Shown here: positions 39,001-48,063 of the stretch, one piece after another | How the letters are laid out: the number at the start of each line of letters is the position of its first letter | Position numbering within the stretch: the stretch's first letter is position 1 | From: Streptomyces sp. MST-110588 | GTDB lineage: Bacteria; Actinomycetota; Actinomycetes; Streptomycetales; Streptomycetaceae | Direction of reading: 5' to 3' | Length of the DNA stretch: 64,000 nucleotides | Assembly: GCF_022695595.1 (NCBI RefSeq) | Contig: NZ_CP074380.1 | Coordinates: 1,054,001-1,118,000 of the forward strand | Notes under the pieces: model-generated | Seen by the model: the letters and a program-made list of their open reading frames with translations, nothing else | What the model was told of the DNA's origin: nothing | Databases searched by the model: none | Program-made: the position numbers and the translations under genes

Positions 39001-40521
39001 TCATGATCCCTTGCGCGTGGGAGTCCGCGCGGACGATCTCGGAAGCACGGCCCCTGGCCCGGGGAGTACACCCTCCGGCCCGGGGAGCACGGCCACGACC
39101 TGCCAGCCTCCCTCGTACGGACCGGCGGTCAGGTCGCCGCCGACCACCCGCACCCGTTCGCGCAGCCCCCGCAGGCCGCGCCCTCCGTGGCCGTCCCGCT
39201 TGCGGCGCGCGGACGCCAGGAGGCCGGTGCCCGCCGGTGCTCCGGCCGCCGTTCCCGCGTCGTTGCGTATGCGGACCTCAACCGCCGCGGTCCCCTCGGG
39301 CGTACGAATCCTGCTGAGCACGACGTCCACACGGGCCGCGCCCGGCGCATGCCGTCGTACGTTGGTCAGGGCTTCGATGACCACCCGGTAGGCGGTGGAA
39401 CCCGCGTCGCGGGAGAGGGCGTCCACCACGTCCGGGGCCATGTCGAGCCGGGCCCCGGTGGCCCCGGCATCCGAGAAGCGCTCGATCAGGCCGGGGAGTT
39501 GCCCGATCCCGGGCAACGGCTCGACCTTGGCCGCCGCCGTGCTTCCGCCGACGGCCCCGGGCGTGCCCGCCGCGCCGCCGTTCGTGTGTGCTCCGGTGGC
39601 GGCACCGGCGGCTGCGTACGTATCCGTACGCTCGGCGTCGCCGCTCAGGCCGGCCTCGCCCGCGTCATCGGCAACGTTCGCGTCGTCCGCGTCGTGGAGC
39701 GTCCGTACCATGCGGTCCATGGAGGCCAGCGCGTTCAGTCCGGCCTTTTCGATGCGCTGAAGAGCCGGAACGGCCTGCTGGGGGTCGGAGGCGGCCAGGA
39801 AGTGGGCAGCCTGCGCCTGGACGACGATCCCGCTGATGTCGTGGGCGACGAAGTCGTGGAGGTCCCGGGCCAGGTCCAGCCGCTGCGTCCGGCGGGCCTC
39901 GGTGACCAGTTGGCGCCCGCGGTACTCCATGTAGCGGGGATATCCACCGAGGAGGGCCGCGCCGAGTACGGGCAGGGCCCAGAACGCGCCGGCGCCGGCC
40001 AGTTCCAGGGCGGACCTCGGCTTCATCAGCGGCAGCGACCACAAGCTGACGGCGGCGCCGACCGCCAGCACCGCCGTCACCGCCTGCCGGACCGGCGCGT
40101 GGCGGACCACGGCGACGAGCAGGACGAGCAGCATGCCCGCCTCGGCGAGTTTCCAGTGCGCGCCGACGGTCGCCGCGAGGGCAGGCGTGCAGAAGGTGGT
40201 CACCAGTGAGAGGGCGGCGATCAGCGTGAGCGGCCGGGCGAGACGCTGCCGTGAGCGCGGCCGGGAGCCGACCGCCCATATGGCGAATGCGACGGCTGCC
40301 AGGGTCGGGGCTGTGGCGAAGGGGCTCGTTCCGTACGTGACGGCGAGGACGGCCGCCACGGCGGCACCCACGGCGGCAGCCGCGACGGCCAGGGCACCGT
40401 CACGGCGCGTCATGCCGCTCGTCACGCTCATACCGCCGGTAGCACCCGTAGCGTCTGTGGCGCTCATACTGCCGCCGGCACGGGTTCTTTTCAGGAACGC
40501 TCTCGGAGTTGTCCGGTTCAT
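39001..40521 (-). CDS. Two-component sensor histidine kinase, HisKA_3 type
   Basis: 506 residues. Four to five TM helices between residues 40 and 195 (ALAVAAAAVGAAVAAVLAVT and following), with no extracytoplasmic sensor domain. The phospho-acceptor is His222 in DLARDLHDFVAHDISGI. The HATPase has STAYRVVIEALTNVRRHAPG (N box) and HGGRGLRGLRERVRVVGGDL (G box). Between them a ~60-residue Ala/Gly/Thr insertion (AERTDTYAAAGAATGAHTNG) is unusual. Start ATG 40521 precedes the first helix. Partner of the response regulator; signal unknown. Confidence 0.9.
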   Translation of the reverse strand: MNRTTPRAFLKRTRAGGSMSATDATGATGGMSVTSGMTRRDGALAVAAAAVGAAVAAVLAVTYGTSPFATAPTLAAVAFAIWAVGSRPRSRQRLARPLTLIAALSLVTTFCTPALAATVGAHWKLAEAGMLLVLLVAVVRHAPVRQAVTAVLAVGAAVSLWSLPLMKPRSALELAGAGAFWALPVLGAALLGGYPRYMEYRGRQLVTEARRTQRLDLARDLHDFVAHDISGIVVQAQAAHFLAASDPQQAVPALQRIEKAGLNALASMDRMVRTLHDADDANVADDAGEAGLSGDAERTDTYAAAGAATGAHTNGGAAGTPGAVGGSTAAAKVEPLPGIGQLPGLIERFSDAGATGARLDMAPDVVDALSRDAGSTAYRVVIEALTNVRRHAPGAARVDVVLSRIRTPEGTAAVEVRIRNDAGTAAGAPAGTGLLASARRKRDGHGGRGLRGLRERVRVVGGDLTAGPYEGGWQVVAVLPGPEGVLPGPGAVLPRSSARTPTRKGS

Positions 40522-40888
40522 GCGCGTCCGCCACCTTTCTCCCATACGGGGTCGCTGCCCGGCCCCGGCAGGGCATGTCGGCGGCCTGCCCGCCTCGTGG
40601 ATCCACGGACGCAAGATCCTACGGACGGCCGCCGGTCACGGGCTCGATGGCGAACGGTACGGACGCGCCCCACCGGGCCGCCGGCTGACTGCCGCACGGC
40701 AGATGGACCAACGGCCGGTTGCGGTACGGCACGGCCGGACCCGGTACGGCCGGACCCGGTACGGCCACCGGACGAGGCCGTGCCGTACCGGGTTCAAGGA
40801 CCCGGAATCATGCGTTCCGCAGCAGTACTTGCGGGCGTGGGACAAAAACCGGGCCGCACTCCGCCTCGACAGGCGCATACTGACGGCA
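40522..40888. other. Intergenic region with repeats, HK / small-protein gene
   Basis: 367 bp upstream of both divergent genes. Apart from the inverted/tandem repeat at 40722-40790 described separately, CATACT 7 nt before the 40889 start is the only promoter-like element. No further gene is supported. Confidence 0.45.
40722..40790. repeat. 15-bp inverted repeat enclosing GGTACGGCCGGACCC tandem repeats
   Basis: Arms CGGTACGGCACGGCC (40722-40736) and GGCCGTGCCGTACCG (40776-40790) are perfect. Between them ACCCGGTACGGCC-type units repeat. It could form a large cruciform or serve as a multi-site operator. Confidence 0.75.
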
Positions 40889-41110
40889 ATGACAAAGTCA
40901 GCCGCAGCCCGGCGCCAACTGCCCGCGAGCCCCTTCAAAACGTCACCCGCACCACCGCCCGAGCACTTCGCCGTGGGAGACCGGGTCACCCATGACGAGC
41001 ACGGCCTCGGCCGGGTCATCGGTGCCGAGGGCGAGATCGCGGTGCTGGTCGACTTCGGCTCCGTACAGGAGCGGATCACCAGCCCGTACACGAAGATGAC
41101 CAAGCTGTGA
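40889..41110 (+). CDS. Small SH3-like beta-barrel protein
   Basis: 73 residues. N-terminal basic stretch TKSAAARRQLPASPFKTSPA, then a compact beta domain FAVGDRVTHDEHGLGRVIGA, EGEIAVLVDFGSVQERITSP and YTKMTKL. The VGDRV-H-G-GRV pattern resembles the CarD/Tudor-like small barrels of actinobacteria. It might bind RNA polymerase or nucleic acid, but that is inference. The ATG is preceded by CATACT, so it could be leaderless. It is followed by a possible small gene. Confidence 0.7.
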   Translation: MTKSAAARRQLPASPFKTSPAPPPEHFAVGDRVTHDEHGLGRVIGAEGEIAVLVDFGSVQERITSPYTKMTKL

Positions 41111-41186
41111 GCCCGCCGGGCAGCACTCCCCCCACGTCCCGCCACGGAGATCCCGTGCGGACAGACCTGAAAGCGAAAGACCGAAA

Positions 41187-41399
41187 GTGAGCCGTCCCAT
41201 CGACGCCACCCCACTGTTCTCCGCGCCGGAGCCGGCGCGATTCCGCCCTGTTCCAGGGTCCCGCCCACCGGCGACCAACCCATTTCTCTCCCCGGACTTC
41301 GGCGAGGTGGCACCGTCGGACCCGACGCCTTCCGGGGACGACGCGCCGGACCCCGACGCCAGGAAGCGCCTGCGCGAGCCGTTCGCACCTTCGGCGTAG
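41187..41399 (+). CDS. Small Pro-rich hypothetical protein
   Basis: 70 residues: SRPIDATPLFSAPEPARFRP through DARKRLREPFAPSA. No known domain; Pro, Ala and Asp dominate, so it is probably disordered. GTG 41187 follows GAAAG weakly. It could be a chance reading, kept because it lies in the same direction 76 bp after the preceding gene and has third-position GC bias. Confidence 0.35.
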   Translation: MSRPIDATPLFSAPEPARFRPVPGSRPPATNPFLSPDFGEVAPSDPTPSGDDAPDPDARKRLREPFAPSA

Positions 41400-41861
41400 C
41401 CGACCCCGGCCGTGGCCGGCCGCACATTCGGCCGGCCCTGGGCCCTGGCCCTTCTGGTCCGACGCGATAAGCGCGATAAGCGCGGTACGGCCGTCGGGCG
41501 GCAGGGCAGGACGAGCACGCGGCCGACTCCGTATCCTCTCCTTGGACCGGCTCTTCCCCCCGACGACCGATGACGCAGCGCCACCGATGACCAACTGATC
41601 GTTCTGATCGTTCAACAAAGGTGGCGGAGGTGTCGGCACCCGCGGCGCGGCACGCGAAGACGGGCGCGGTTTCTGGGCACATGGGTGCTTCCGCAGGGAA
41701 CCGGAAGGTATGCCCTTGGCATCTAGCACGTCGGCGATGTCCTCTATGGGATTCCCTGGTCAAGGCGGCTCCATAAGGGCATTACGCTCCGAGGTGTCCC
41801 ACGGCTCCGGGACACCGGTCGTTCGGCAGGACATGTGAGAAGCAAGGAGACGGCACAACGC
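41400..41861. other. Intergenic region upstream of the D-Ala-D-Ala carboxypeptidase
   Basis: 462 bp. Contains an AT-richer part at 41585-41640 and a hairpin at 41793-41816. Likely holds the carboxypeptidase promoter, but no box is convincing. No gene seen. Confidence 0.4.
41793..41816. promoter_or_regulatory. 8-bp inverted repeat in the leader of the carboxypeptidase gene
   Basis: GGTGTCCC / GGGACACC with an 8-nt loop, 45 bp upstream of the ATG. Either an operator or a leader hairpin. Confidence 0.45.
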
Positions 41862-44114
41862 ATGAGCGAGATATCGGTGACGGGTGAGTCCCCCGACCCA
41901 TCGGAGCGGAGCCGACCCTCAGGAGATCAGACCTGCAAACCGGGCGGGACGACCGCGGCGGAGCCGATGAGCGCGGACGGCAAGGCGGACGGCAAGGGCG
42001 ACGCTGAGGGCAGCGGTGACGCCACGAGCAGGGCCACCGACGCGGGCACCGGGCGCGGGGCGGACACCGAAGAGAAGGCGACCGCGGAACCTGGCGCTGC
42101 TCCCGGGGCGGATGTCGCGCCCGAGGAGGACCCTGAGCCGAAGGCTACCGCCGCTCAGCCGAAGGCCGAGGCCGCTGCTCAAGCGAAGCCGGAGGCCGCC
42201 GCAGAGCCGAAGACGGCCGACGGGCCGAAGGCGGCGGAGCCGGAGCCGGCGGAGCCGAAGGCGGCGGACAAGCCCGGGCCGGTGGCCGACCCGGAGCCGA
42301 CGATGCAGCTCAAGACGACGGCCGTGCCCAAGTGGGCGGCTGAGCGCGAGGGCGGCGAGGGTTCCGGTACGGGCACGGAAGGTGGTCCGGACGCCAAGCA
42401 CCAGGCCGGGCCCCGGACCGACGGCAAGACGGCCGAGAAGCCGACGCCGAAGACGGCAGAGACCACAGAGAAGCCGGGTGCCGACAAGCCAGGTGCCGAC
42501 AAGCCGGGTGCCGCAAAGCCGGCGGCCGAGGAGTCGGATTCCGAGCGGACCAGCCGGTTCGTGGCGTTGAAGTCGACGGATGTACGGCCGGCCAAGCCGC
42601 CGAAGCCCGTGACACCCACGGCGCCGGCCGCCCGTACCGCTCCCCCGGCCGCCACCCCGCCGGTGACGCCGGCTGCGCCCCCCGCGCCGTCCGGCACGCC
42701 CGCGTCCCCCGCACCGGCGAAGACCGCGGGTGCGCCGGCGTCCGCCGCCGCCTCCCCGTCGCCGGAGGCGGCCGGGCTGCCCGAGACCGAGCGTACGCAG
42801 CAGCAGCCGTTGCCGCCGCTGGATCTGCTGGCGCAGCTCACCAACACCCCGCCGCCGCCCGAGACGCCCATGCGTACCGTCGTGCGCCGGGTGAAGATCT
42901 GGACGCCGATCGTGGCGCTGCTGGCGATCATCTTCGTCGTCGTGCAGATGGTGCGTCCGCTGCCGGACCCGTCGACGGTGCTCACCGCCAAGGCCACCAC
43001 CGTCTTCGAGGGCGCCAAGCCGTCGCTGCCGTGGCCCTCGGAGGGCCAGGCCGTCGTGGACATCAACGGCCTGGGCCACATGGGCTCGTACGGGGAGATG
43101 AAGCCGCTGCCCATCGGCAGCGTGGCCAAGGTGATGACCTCGTACCTGATCCTCAAGAGCCACCCGCTCAAGGGGGACGCCAAGGGCCCGTCCATCGACG
43201 TGGACCAGAAGGCCGAGGACGACTACACCAAGGGCGACGCGGAGAAGGAGTCGGTCGTCGAGGTGCACAAGGGGCAGCGGATCACCGAGCGGGAGGCCAT
43301 CGAGGCCGTCATGCTGCCCTCCGCGAACAACGTCGCGCGGCTGCTGGCCCGCTGGGACGCCGGTTCCGAGGAGGCGTTCATCGCGAAGATGAACGCGACC
43401 GCGAAGGAGCTGGGGATGACGAACACCACCTACACCGACGCCAGCGGTCTGCAGGAGAGCACCGTCAGCACGGCCGAGGACCAGGTGAAGCTGGCGAAGA
43501 AGGCGATGACGGACCCGGTGTTCCGGGCGATCGCCAAGATGCCGTCCTACACCTCCACCACCACCTCGGGCGGCAACACGGAGGCGACGCGCCGGGTCCA
43601 GCGCAACTTCAACAAGCTCATACCGATGTACGGCGTGGTCGGCATCAAGACCGGCTCCACGACCAAGGCGGGCGGCAACCTGCTGTTCGCGGCGGAGAAG
43701 ACGGTGGGCGGCACCAAGCAGCTCATCATCGGCGCGCTGTTCGGCCAGCACAAGAAGCCGGCCATCGACACCGCCATGTTCGGCAGCCGGGACCTGATCC
43801 TCGCCGCCGGCAAGGACCTGACGACGCGGCAGGTCGTGAAGAAGGGCGCGGTCGTGGGCGCCGTGGACGACGGCCTCGGCGGCCGGACGCCGCTGGTGGC
43901 CACCAAGGACATGACCGTCATCGGGTGGCCCGGCGCGTCGGTGACGCTCAAGCTCTCCGACGGCGGCAAGCCGGTCCCGCACAGCGCCAAGGCCGGCACC
44001 ACGGTCGGCGTACTGACCGCGGGCAGCGGAATGGGCGAGGTGAAGATGCCGGTGGCGCTGCAGAAGGACCTGGCCGAGCCGTCGTTCGGCGCCAAGCTCA
44101 CCCGCCTCGGGTAG
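41862..44114 (+). CDS. Membrane-anchored D-alanyl-D-alanine carboxypeptidase (S11) with long N-terminal tail
   Basis: 750 residues. The catalytic domain has all three penicillin-binding motifs: SVAK (Ser420, Lys423), SAN (Ser487-Asn489) and KTG (596-598). It trims the pentapeptide of peptidoglycan outside the membrane. A single TM (IWTPIVALLAIIFVVVQMVR, about 345-368) gives a type II anchor. The preceding ~340 residues are cytoplasmic, disordered and rich in Ala/Lys/Pro/Glu (KPGADKPGADKPGAAKPAAE), with TERTQQQPLPPLDLLAQLTN before the TM. ATG 41862 is 12 nt after AAGGAG; GTG 41835 is also possible. The C-terminal barrel region ends at LTRLG. Confidence 0.93.
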   Translation: MSEISVTGESPDPSERSRPSGDQTCKPGGTTAAEPMSADGKADGKGDAEGSGDATSRATDAGTGRGADTEEKATAEPGAAPGADVAPEEDPEPKATAAQPKAEAAAQAKPEAAAEPKTADGPKAAEPEPAEPKAADKPGPVADPEPTMQLKTTAVPKWAAEREGGEGSGTGTEGGPDAKHQAGPRTDGKTAEKPTPKTAETTEKPGADKPGADKPGAAKPAAEESDSERTSRFVALKSTDVRPAKPPKPVTPTAPAARTAPPAATPPVTPAAPPAPSGTPASPAPAKTAGAPASAAASPSPEAAGLPETERTQQQPLPPLDLLAQLTNTPPPPETPMRTVVRRVKIWTPIVALLAIIFVVVQMVRPLPDPSTVLTAKATTVFEGAKPSLPWPSEGQAVVDINGLGHMGSYGEMKPLPIGSVAKVMTSYLILKSHPLKGDAKGPSIDVDQKAEDDYTKGDAEKESVVEVHKGQRITEREAIEAVMLPSANNVARLLARWDAGSEEAFIAKMNATAKELGMTNTTYTDASGLQESTVSTAEDQVKLAKKAMTDPVFRAIAKMPSYTSTTTSGGNTEATRRVQRNFNKLIPMYGVVGIKTGSTTKAGGNLLFAAEKTVGGTKQLIIGALFGQHKKPAIDTAMFGSRDLILAAGKDLTTRQVVKKGAVVGAVDDGLGGRTPLVATKDMTVIGWPGASVTLKLSDGGKPVPHSAKAGTTVGVLTAGSGMGEVKMPVALQKDLAEPSFGAKLTRLG

Positions 44115-44151
44115 CCGGCGCGGACCGGGGTGCGGCGGACACCGTAGGAGA

Positions 44152-44197
44152 GACGGCGGCGGGCCGGTGGGGAGCACTCCACCGGCCCGCCGCCGTC
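44152..44197. terminator. Strong bidirectional terminator
   Basis: Perfect 19-bp stem (GACGGCGGCGGGCCGGTGG and its complement) with an 8-nt loop GGAGCACT, between convergent genes. Confidence 0.85.
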
Positions 44198-44254
44198 ATG
44201 GCGCGAGAAACGCAGCCGTCGGCCCGGCCGTCGACGCAGCCGTCGACGCGGCCG

Positions 44255-45106
44255 TCACCGTGCGAGGAACGCCTCGACGGTCCGGCTGAAGCGGCCCGGG
44301 TCGTCGAGCCAGGGGAAGTGGCCGGCGCCCGGCTGGACGCTCAGTTCGGCCCGGGGGAACAGCTCCGCGACCCCGGCGGCGACCCGGGGCAGCGGTCCGC
44401 CGTCCACCGCGCCCGCCAGGACCAGAACCCGCGCTTCCAGCGCGGCGACGGCGGCCCGCGCCGCGGCGGGGTCGAAGGCGCCGGGTGCCGCGAAGCGGTC
44501 CGCGGCCTCGTCGTTGGTCTGCTCGCCCTCGGCCGCCGCGTGCGCCTGGGCCGCCGGGTCCCAGCGGCCGTAGAAGAACGGGAGGACGGCGGTCCGGTCC
44601 GCGTCGGTCGCCGAGCCGTTCCAGACGGCTTCGTACGCGGCGTACGCGGCCTCGTACCACGGCTCCGCCTTGCGCAGCGCGGCGGCCTCCCGCCGGTGTT
44701 CCTCGGTGAAGTCCACGCCGAGGGCGCGAGCGCGGGCGGCGACCAGGACGAGGGTACGGACGCGCCGGGGGTGCCGGGCCGCGTACAGAAGCGCGAGATC
44801 ACCGGCCGCGGAGTGCGCGAGGACATCGACGCGCTCCAGGCCGAGGTGGGTGCGCAGCGCTTCGACATCGGCGACCTGCCGGTCACAGCGGTACGTCGCC
44901 GGATCGGCGGGCACCGCGGAGTCACCGGTACCCCGCAGATCCAGCATGATCAGCCGGCGCTGCCGCGACAGCCCACCGAGGTCGCCGAGGTCGCCGAGGT
45001 AGGCCGAGGCCCGCATCGGCCCGCCGGGCAGGCAGAGCAGCGGTTCGCCCTCTCCCCGTACGTGGTAGGCGAGTTCGGTCCCGTCCGGGGCGGTGAGGGC
45101 AGGCAT
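44255..45106 (-). CDS. Alpha/beta hydrolase, proline-iminopeptidase-like
   Basis: 283 residues. GEGEPLLCLPGGPMRASAYL (oxyanion region), LIMLDLRGTGDS, nucleophile Ser99 in VLAHSAAGDLAL, acid within VLVLAGAVDGGP and His in PGAGHFPWLDDPGRF. The cap domain contains RKAEPWYEAAYAAYEAVWNG. The GGPG-like motif is GGPM here. Aminopeptidase or esterase activity is possible. Starts at ATG 45106; a tandem repeat lies upstream. Confidence 0.87.
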   Translation of the reverse strand: MPALTAPDGTELAYHVRGEGEPLLCLPGGPMRASAYLGDLGDLGGLSRQRRLIMLDLRGTGDSAVPADPATYRCDRQVADVEALRTHLGLERVDVLAHSAAGDLALLYAARHPRRVRTLVLVAARARALGVDFTEEHRREAAALRKAEPWYEAAYAAYEAVWNGSATDADRTAVLPFFYGRWDPAAQAHAAAEGEQTNDEAADRFAAPGAFDPAAARAAVAALEARVLVLAGAVDGGPLPRVAAGVAELFPRAELSVQPGAGHFPWLDDPGRFSRTVEAFLAR

Positions 45107-45165
45107 GGCGCCATCCTCGTGGCCGTACGGCGATCATGGCAAGGCCGAGGCGCCGCGTTCCGCCG

Positions 45166-45215
45166 CGGCACGGCACGCGACGGCACGGCACGCGACGGCA
45201 CGGCACGGCACGCGA
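45166..45215. repeat. 15-bp tandem repeat (CGGCACGGCACGCGA)
   Basis: Three exact copies at 45166, 45181 and 45201, with an extra CGGCA between the second and third. It lies in the divergent region between two alpha/beta hydrolase genes. Confidence 0.9.
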
Positions 45216-45357
45216 CGGACGATGCGCTGCCGCAACACGGCCGGACAAGGTGCTGCCGCGACGCGCCGCTTGGCCGTAGCGTCACCTCACCGCCCGAGCG
45301 GCAACGGCAACGTCGGCATCAGCGCCGGCGTCGGCGACCACGGCAGTGGGAGGACAT

Positions 45358-46350
45358 GTGACCAGCACGGTCGAGCACAGCTTCGTCGAGGTGAACGGGG
45401 TCAGGCTGCACATCGCCGAGCAGGGGCGGGGGCCGCTGGTCCTCCTGCTGCACGGCTTCCCGGAATGCTGGTACTCCTGGCGGCACCAGTTCGGTCCGCT
45501 GTCCGCGGCCGGCTACCGGGTGGTGGCTCCCGACCAGCGCGGTTACGCGCGCAGCGAGCAGCCGGCCGACATCGCCGCGTACAGCATGCTGCACCTCACC
45601 GGTGATGTCATCGGGCTGATCCGCGCGCTGGGCGAGGAGCAGGCGGTCGTCGTCGGGCACGACTGGGGCGCGCCGGTCGCCTGGACCACCGCCCAGTTCC
45701 GTCCGGACGTGGTGCGCGGCGTCGCCGGGCTGAGCGTGCCGCCGAGGCCGCGCGGTCCGGTACCGCCGCTGGCCGCCCTGCGCGAGCAGCTCGGCGAGGG
45801 TTTCTACCAGATCTACTTCCAGGAACCGGGCGTCGCCGACGCGGAGCTGGCGCAGGACCCCGCGACGGCCTTCCGCCGCATGCTGGCCGGCGGCTCGGGC
45901 GACAGCCCGATGACCGACCCGCCACAGGCGTGGGTCATCCCCGAGGGCGCCAAGCTGCTGGACGCCATGCCGGAACCGGAGCGGCTGCCCGGCTGGCTGA
46001 CCGAGGACGACATCGCGGTCTACACGCGTGAGTACGCCGGGCACGGCGCCCGCGCCTTCACGGGCGGCCTGAACTGGTACCGCAACATCGACCGCAACTG
46101 GGAGCTGACGGCGGCGTTCGAAGGCCGCTCCATCGACGTGCCCGCGCTCTTCATGGCGGGCGAGCGCGACCTGGTCAGGGCCTTTCCCGGCGTCGGCGAG
46201 CTTCTGGAGGCGCTGGAGCGGACGATGCCGAACCTGCGCCAGGTCCCCGAGCTGCCCGGCTGCGGTCACTGGACGCAGCAGGAACGCCCCGAGGAGGTCA
46301 ATGCCGCGCTGCTGGACTTCCTCGCGGAGCTGCCGCCCGTACGGAAGTGA
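45358..46350 (+). CDS. Epoxide hydrolase-like alpha/beta hydrolase
   Basis: 330 residues. HGFPECWYSWR carries the HGxP oxyanion motif (32-35). The nucleophile is Asp102 in VVVGHDWGAPVAW, which separates epoxide hydrolases/dehalogenases from esterases. The cap has a Tyr in TGGLNWYRNIDRNWE, and the charge relay is ERDLVR and GCGHWTQQE. Converts an epoxide to a diol with water. GTG 45358 has GGGAGG 4-6 nt upstream. Physiological substrate unknown. Confidence 0.92.
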   Translation: MTSTVEHSFVEVNGVRLHIAEQGRGPLVLLLHGFPECWYSWRHQFGPLSAAGYRVVAPDQRGYARSEQPADIAAYSMLHLTGDVIGLIRALGEEQAVVVGHDWGAPVAWTTAQFRPDVVRGVAGLSVPPRPRGPVPPLAALREQLGEGFYQIYFQEPGVADAELAQDPATAFRRMLAGGSGDSPMTDPPQAWVIPEGAKLLDAMPEPERLPGWLTEDDIAVYTREYAGHGARAFTGGLNWYRNIDRNWELTAAFEGRSIDVPALFMAGERDLVRAFPGVGELLEALERTMPNLRQVPELPGCGHWTQQERPEEVNAALLDFLAELPPVRK

Positions 46351-46375
46351 CCCGCGCCGGCCGGCCCCTCAGGCG

Positions 46376-46738
46376 CTACCCCTTCAGGCGCTCGCGCAAC
46401 TCCTCCTCGTCGGCGAGGAACCAGGTCTGCCGGCCGCGGTTGCACTCGCGGACAAAGTCCCGTAGCGCCGAACTGTCCGCCGTGTGGCGGGAGATGTCCC
46501 CGAGGACGACGAGTCCCATATGGTATTGGACGAACTTCTGGACGATCTGACCGGCGACACGGGTACGCAGCCGGAAGAACGACTCGTCGAACCGCCCGGC
46601 GGGGACGACGACCCATTGGGCACCCTGGTAGCCGGCGTCACCTATGAGATCCAGGACGTCGCGTTCCTCGCCGATGGTCCCGCCCTCGGAGGCGCACATC
46701 AGGACAGGGACGTCATGGATGGTTCGCAGGGTGCTCAT
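46376..46738 (-). CDS. DUF4180 domain protein
   Basis: 120 residues. Family pattern: VPVLMCASEGGTIGEERDVL, DLIGDAGYQGAQWVVVPAGR, FDESFFRLRTRVAGQIVQKF, VQYHMGLVVLGDISRH and LRDFVRECNRGRQTWFLADE. The domain has no established function and is often coupled with regulators. ATG 46738, converging with the epoxide hydrolase gene. No partner regulator here. Confidence 0.88.
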   Translation of the reverse strand: MSTLRTIHDVPVLMCASEGGTIGEERDVLDLIGDAGYQGAQWVVVPAGRFDESFFRLRTRVAGQIVQKFVQYHMGLVVLGDISRHTADSSALRDFVRECNRGRQTWFLADEEELRERLKG

Positions 46739-46922
46739 GAAAGTCGATGCTAACTCCGCGTACAGATCCGGGCGACGGGTTTTCTCCTCGGCGGGACCGG
46801 CGGGACCGGCCCGACGGTGCGGCCCGCCCGGGAGCCGGGCCGCACCTCGCCGAGCGCGGGTGACGTCGGAACGTCGGAACGTCGGAACGTCACAACGCCT
46901 CAGGCATCACCCCGACTGGACG

Positions 46923-47822
46923 TCAGAAGAGGTCCCGGTACTGCTGGAAGCCACTACCGACCTTGACGCGGGGCTTGAACGGCGCGGACGCCTTGCCCGT
47001 GCCCTTGTAGAGCCACAGACCGCCCTTGGGGTCGCGGGCGAGCAGGTCGCTGCGGCGGTCGCCGTCGACGTCACCGGTGCCCACCAGCTTGTTGTACTGG
47101 TTCCAGCCGCCGCTGACCCGGACGCGCGGGGCCAACGGCTTGCGCCCGTCGCCGGTGCCCTTGTAGAGCCAGAGCACGCCCTTCTTGTCGCGGGCGACGA
47201 TGTCCGGCTTCTTGTCGCCGGAGAAGTCGCCGACCCCGGTGATCTGGGAGTACTGGTTCCAGCCGGTGCCGACCTTGACGCGCGGCGCCAGCGTGCCGTT
47301 CGCCTTGGTCTGGAAGCGCCACAGGACGCCCTGCTTGTCGCGGGCCAGCAGGTCGGGGTGGGCGGCGCGGGCCAGGGTGCCGGGCGAGAGGACGCCGGTG
47401 TACTGCTGCCAGCCGGTGGCCACCTTCTTGAGGTGCCCGCCGCGCCACAGGTTGACCACTCCGTTGGACATGACCTGATAGGACCCGTCCTGATACCCGG
47501 TCAGATCGGGGTCGACCGACACCGAGTACTTCAGCCCCCGCCAGAGGTAGGCACCCGACCGGGAGTCGAAGCCGCCCTTTCCGTCCGGCATGTACACGTA
47601 CATCTGGCCCGACGGGAGGATCCCGCTCAGGAAGAAAAACGGCGCGGCGGGCGTCGGTTTGTTCGCGACCCGGGCGGCGCGCGAGGTGGTCTTCTTCGCC
47701 GGACCGGACGCCGCGGGGACGGCCGCGACGGCGGTACCGGTGACCGTGGCGGCCAGGGTGACCGCCGTGGCCACGGTGGCCAGACGCGCGAGTCCGCGCC
47801 GGCGGTGGGACAGTCGCTTCAA
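46923..47822 (-). CDS. Secreted FG-GAP/VCBS-repeat protein
   Basis: About 300 residues. Signal peptide LARLATVATAVTLAATVTGT then AVAAVPAASG. From residue 85 it is built of beta-propeller-like units: ADPDLLARDKQGVLWRFQTK-type, GVGDFSGDKKPDIVARDKKG, and GTGDVDGDRRSDLLARDPKG with VLWLYKGTGDG and GWNQY spacers. The D-x-D/N-G-D-x-x-x-D loops probably bind calcium. An extracellular adhesion or lectin-like role is inferred. The start is uncertain: TTG 47822 has GGAG 5 nt upstream and directly precedes the signal, so it was chosen. Confidence 0.82.
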   Translation of the reverse strand: MKRLSHRRRGLARLATVATAVTLAATVTGTAVAAVPAASGPAKKTTSRAARVANKPTPAAPFFFLSGILPSGQMYVYMPDGKGGFDSRSGAYLWRGLKYSVSVDPDLTGYQDGSYQVMSNGVVNLWRGGHLKKVATGWQQYTGVLSPGTLARAAHPDLLARDKQGVLWRFQTKANGTLAPRVKVGTGWNQYSQITGVGDFSGDKKPDIVARDKKGVLWLYKGTGDGRKPLAPRVRVSGGWNQYNKLVGTGDVDGDRRSDLLARDPKGGLWLYKGTGKASAPFKPRVKVGSGFQQYRDLF

Positions 47823-48063
47823 AGGAACTCCGCATGGTCGGGGGAGGAACCGGTCACATGGCACCTCACGCCGCCAGGCGGCAGGCCGGAGCGAGTGTTC
47901 CGGCACGAGTCGTGCGGTCCCCCACAGATCTTGACCAAAAGATTAGAAGAGGCGTTCGTACGGGCTTCGGGCGGGGTCGCCGGGGTGGTCCGGGACGACG
48001 GCCGTCCGCGCGTCGGAATCCCGTCTGCCCCGCGGGCGGACGACGCTGTTTTGCCGACAGGAC

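Noticed and set aside
41919..44177. ~750-codon minus-strand frame opposite the carboxypeptidase
   Set aside because: Composition is Arg/Leu/His-rich without domains; the plus strand has SVAK, SAN and KTG motifs.
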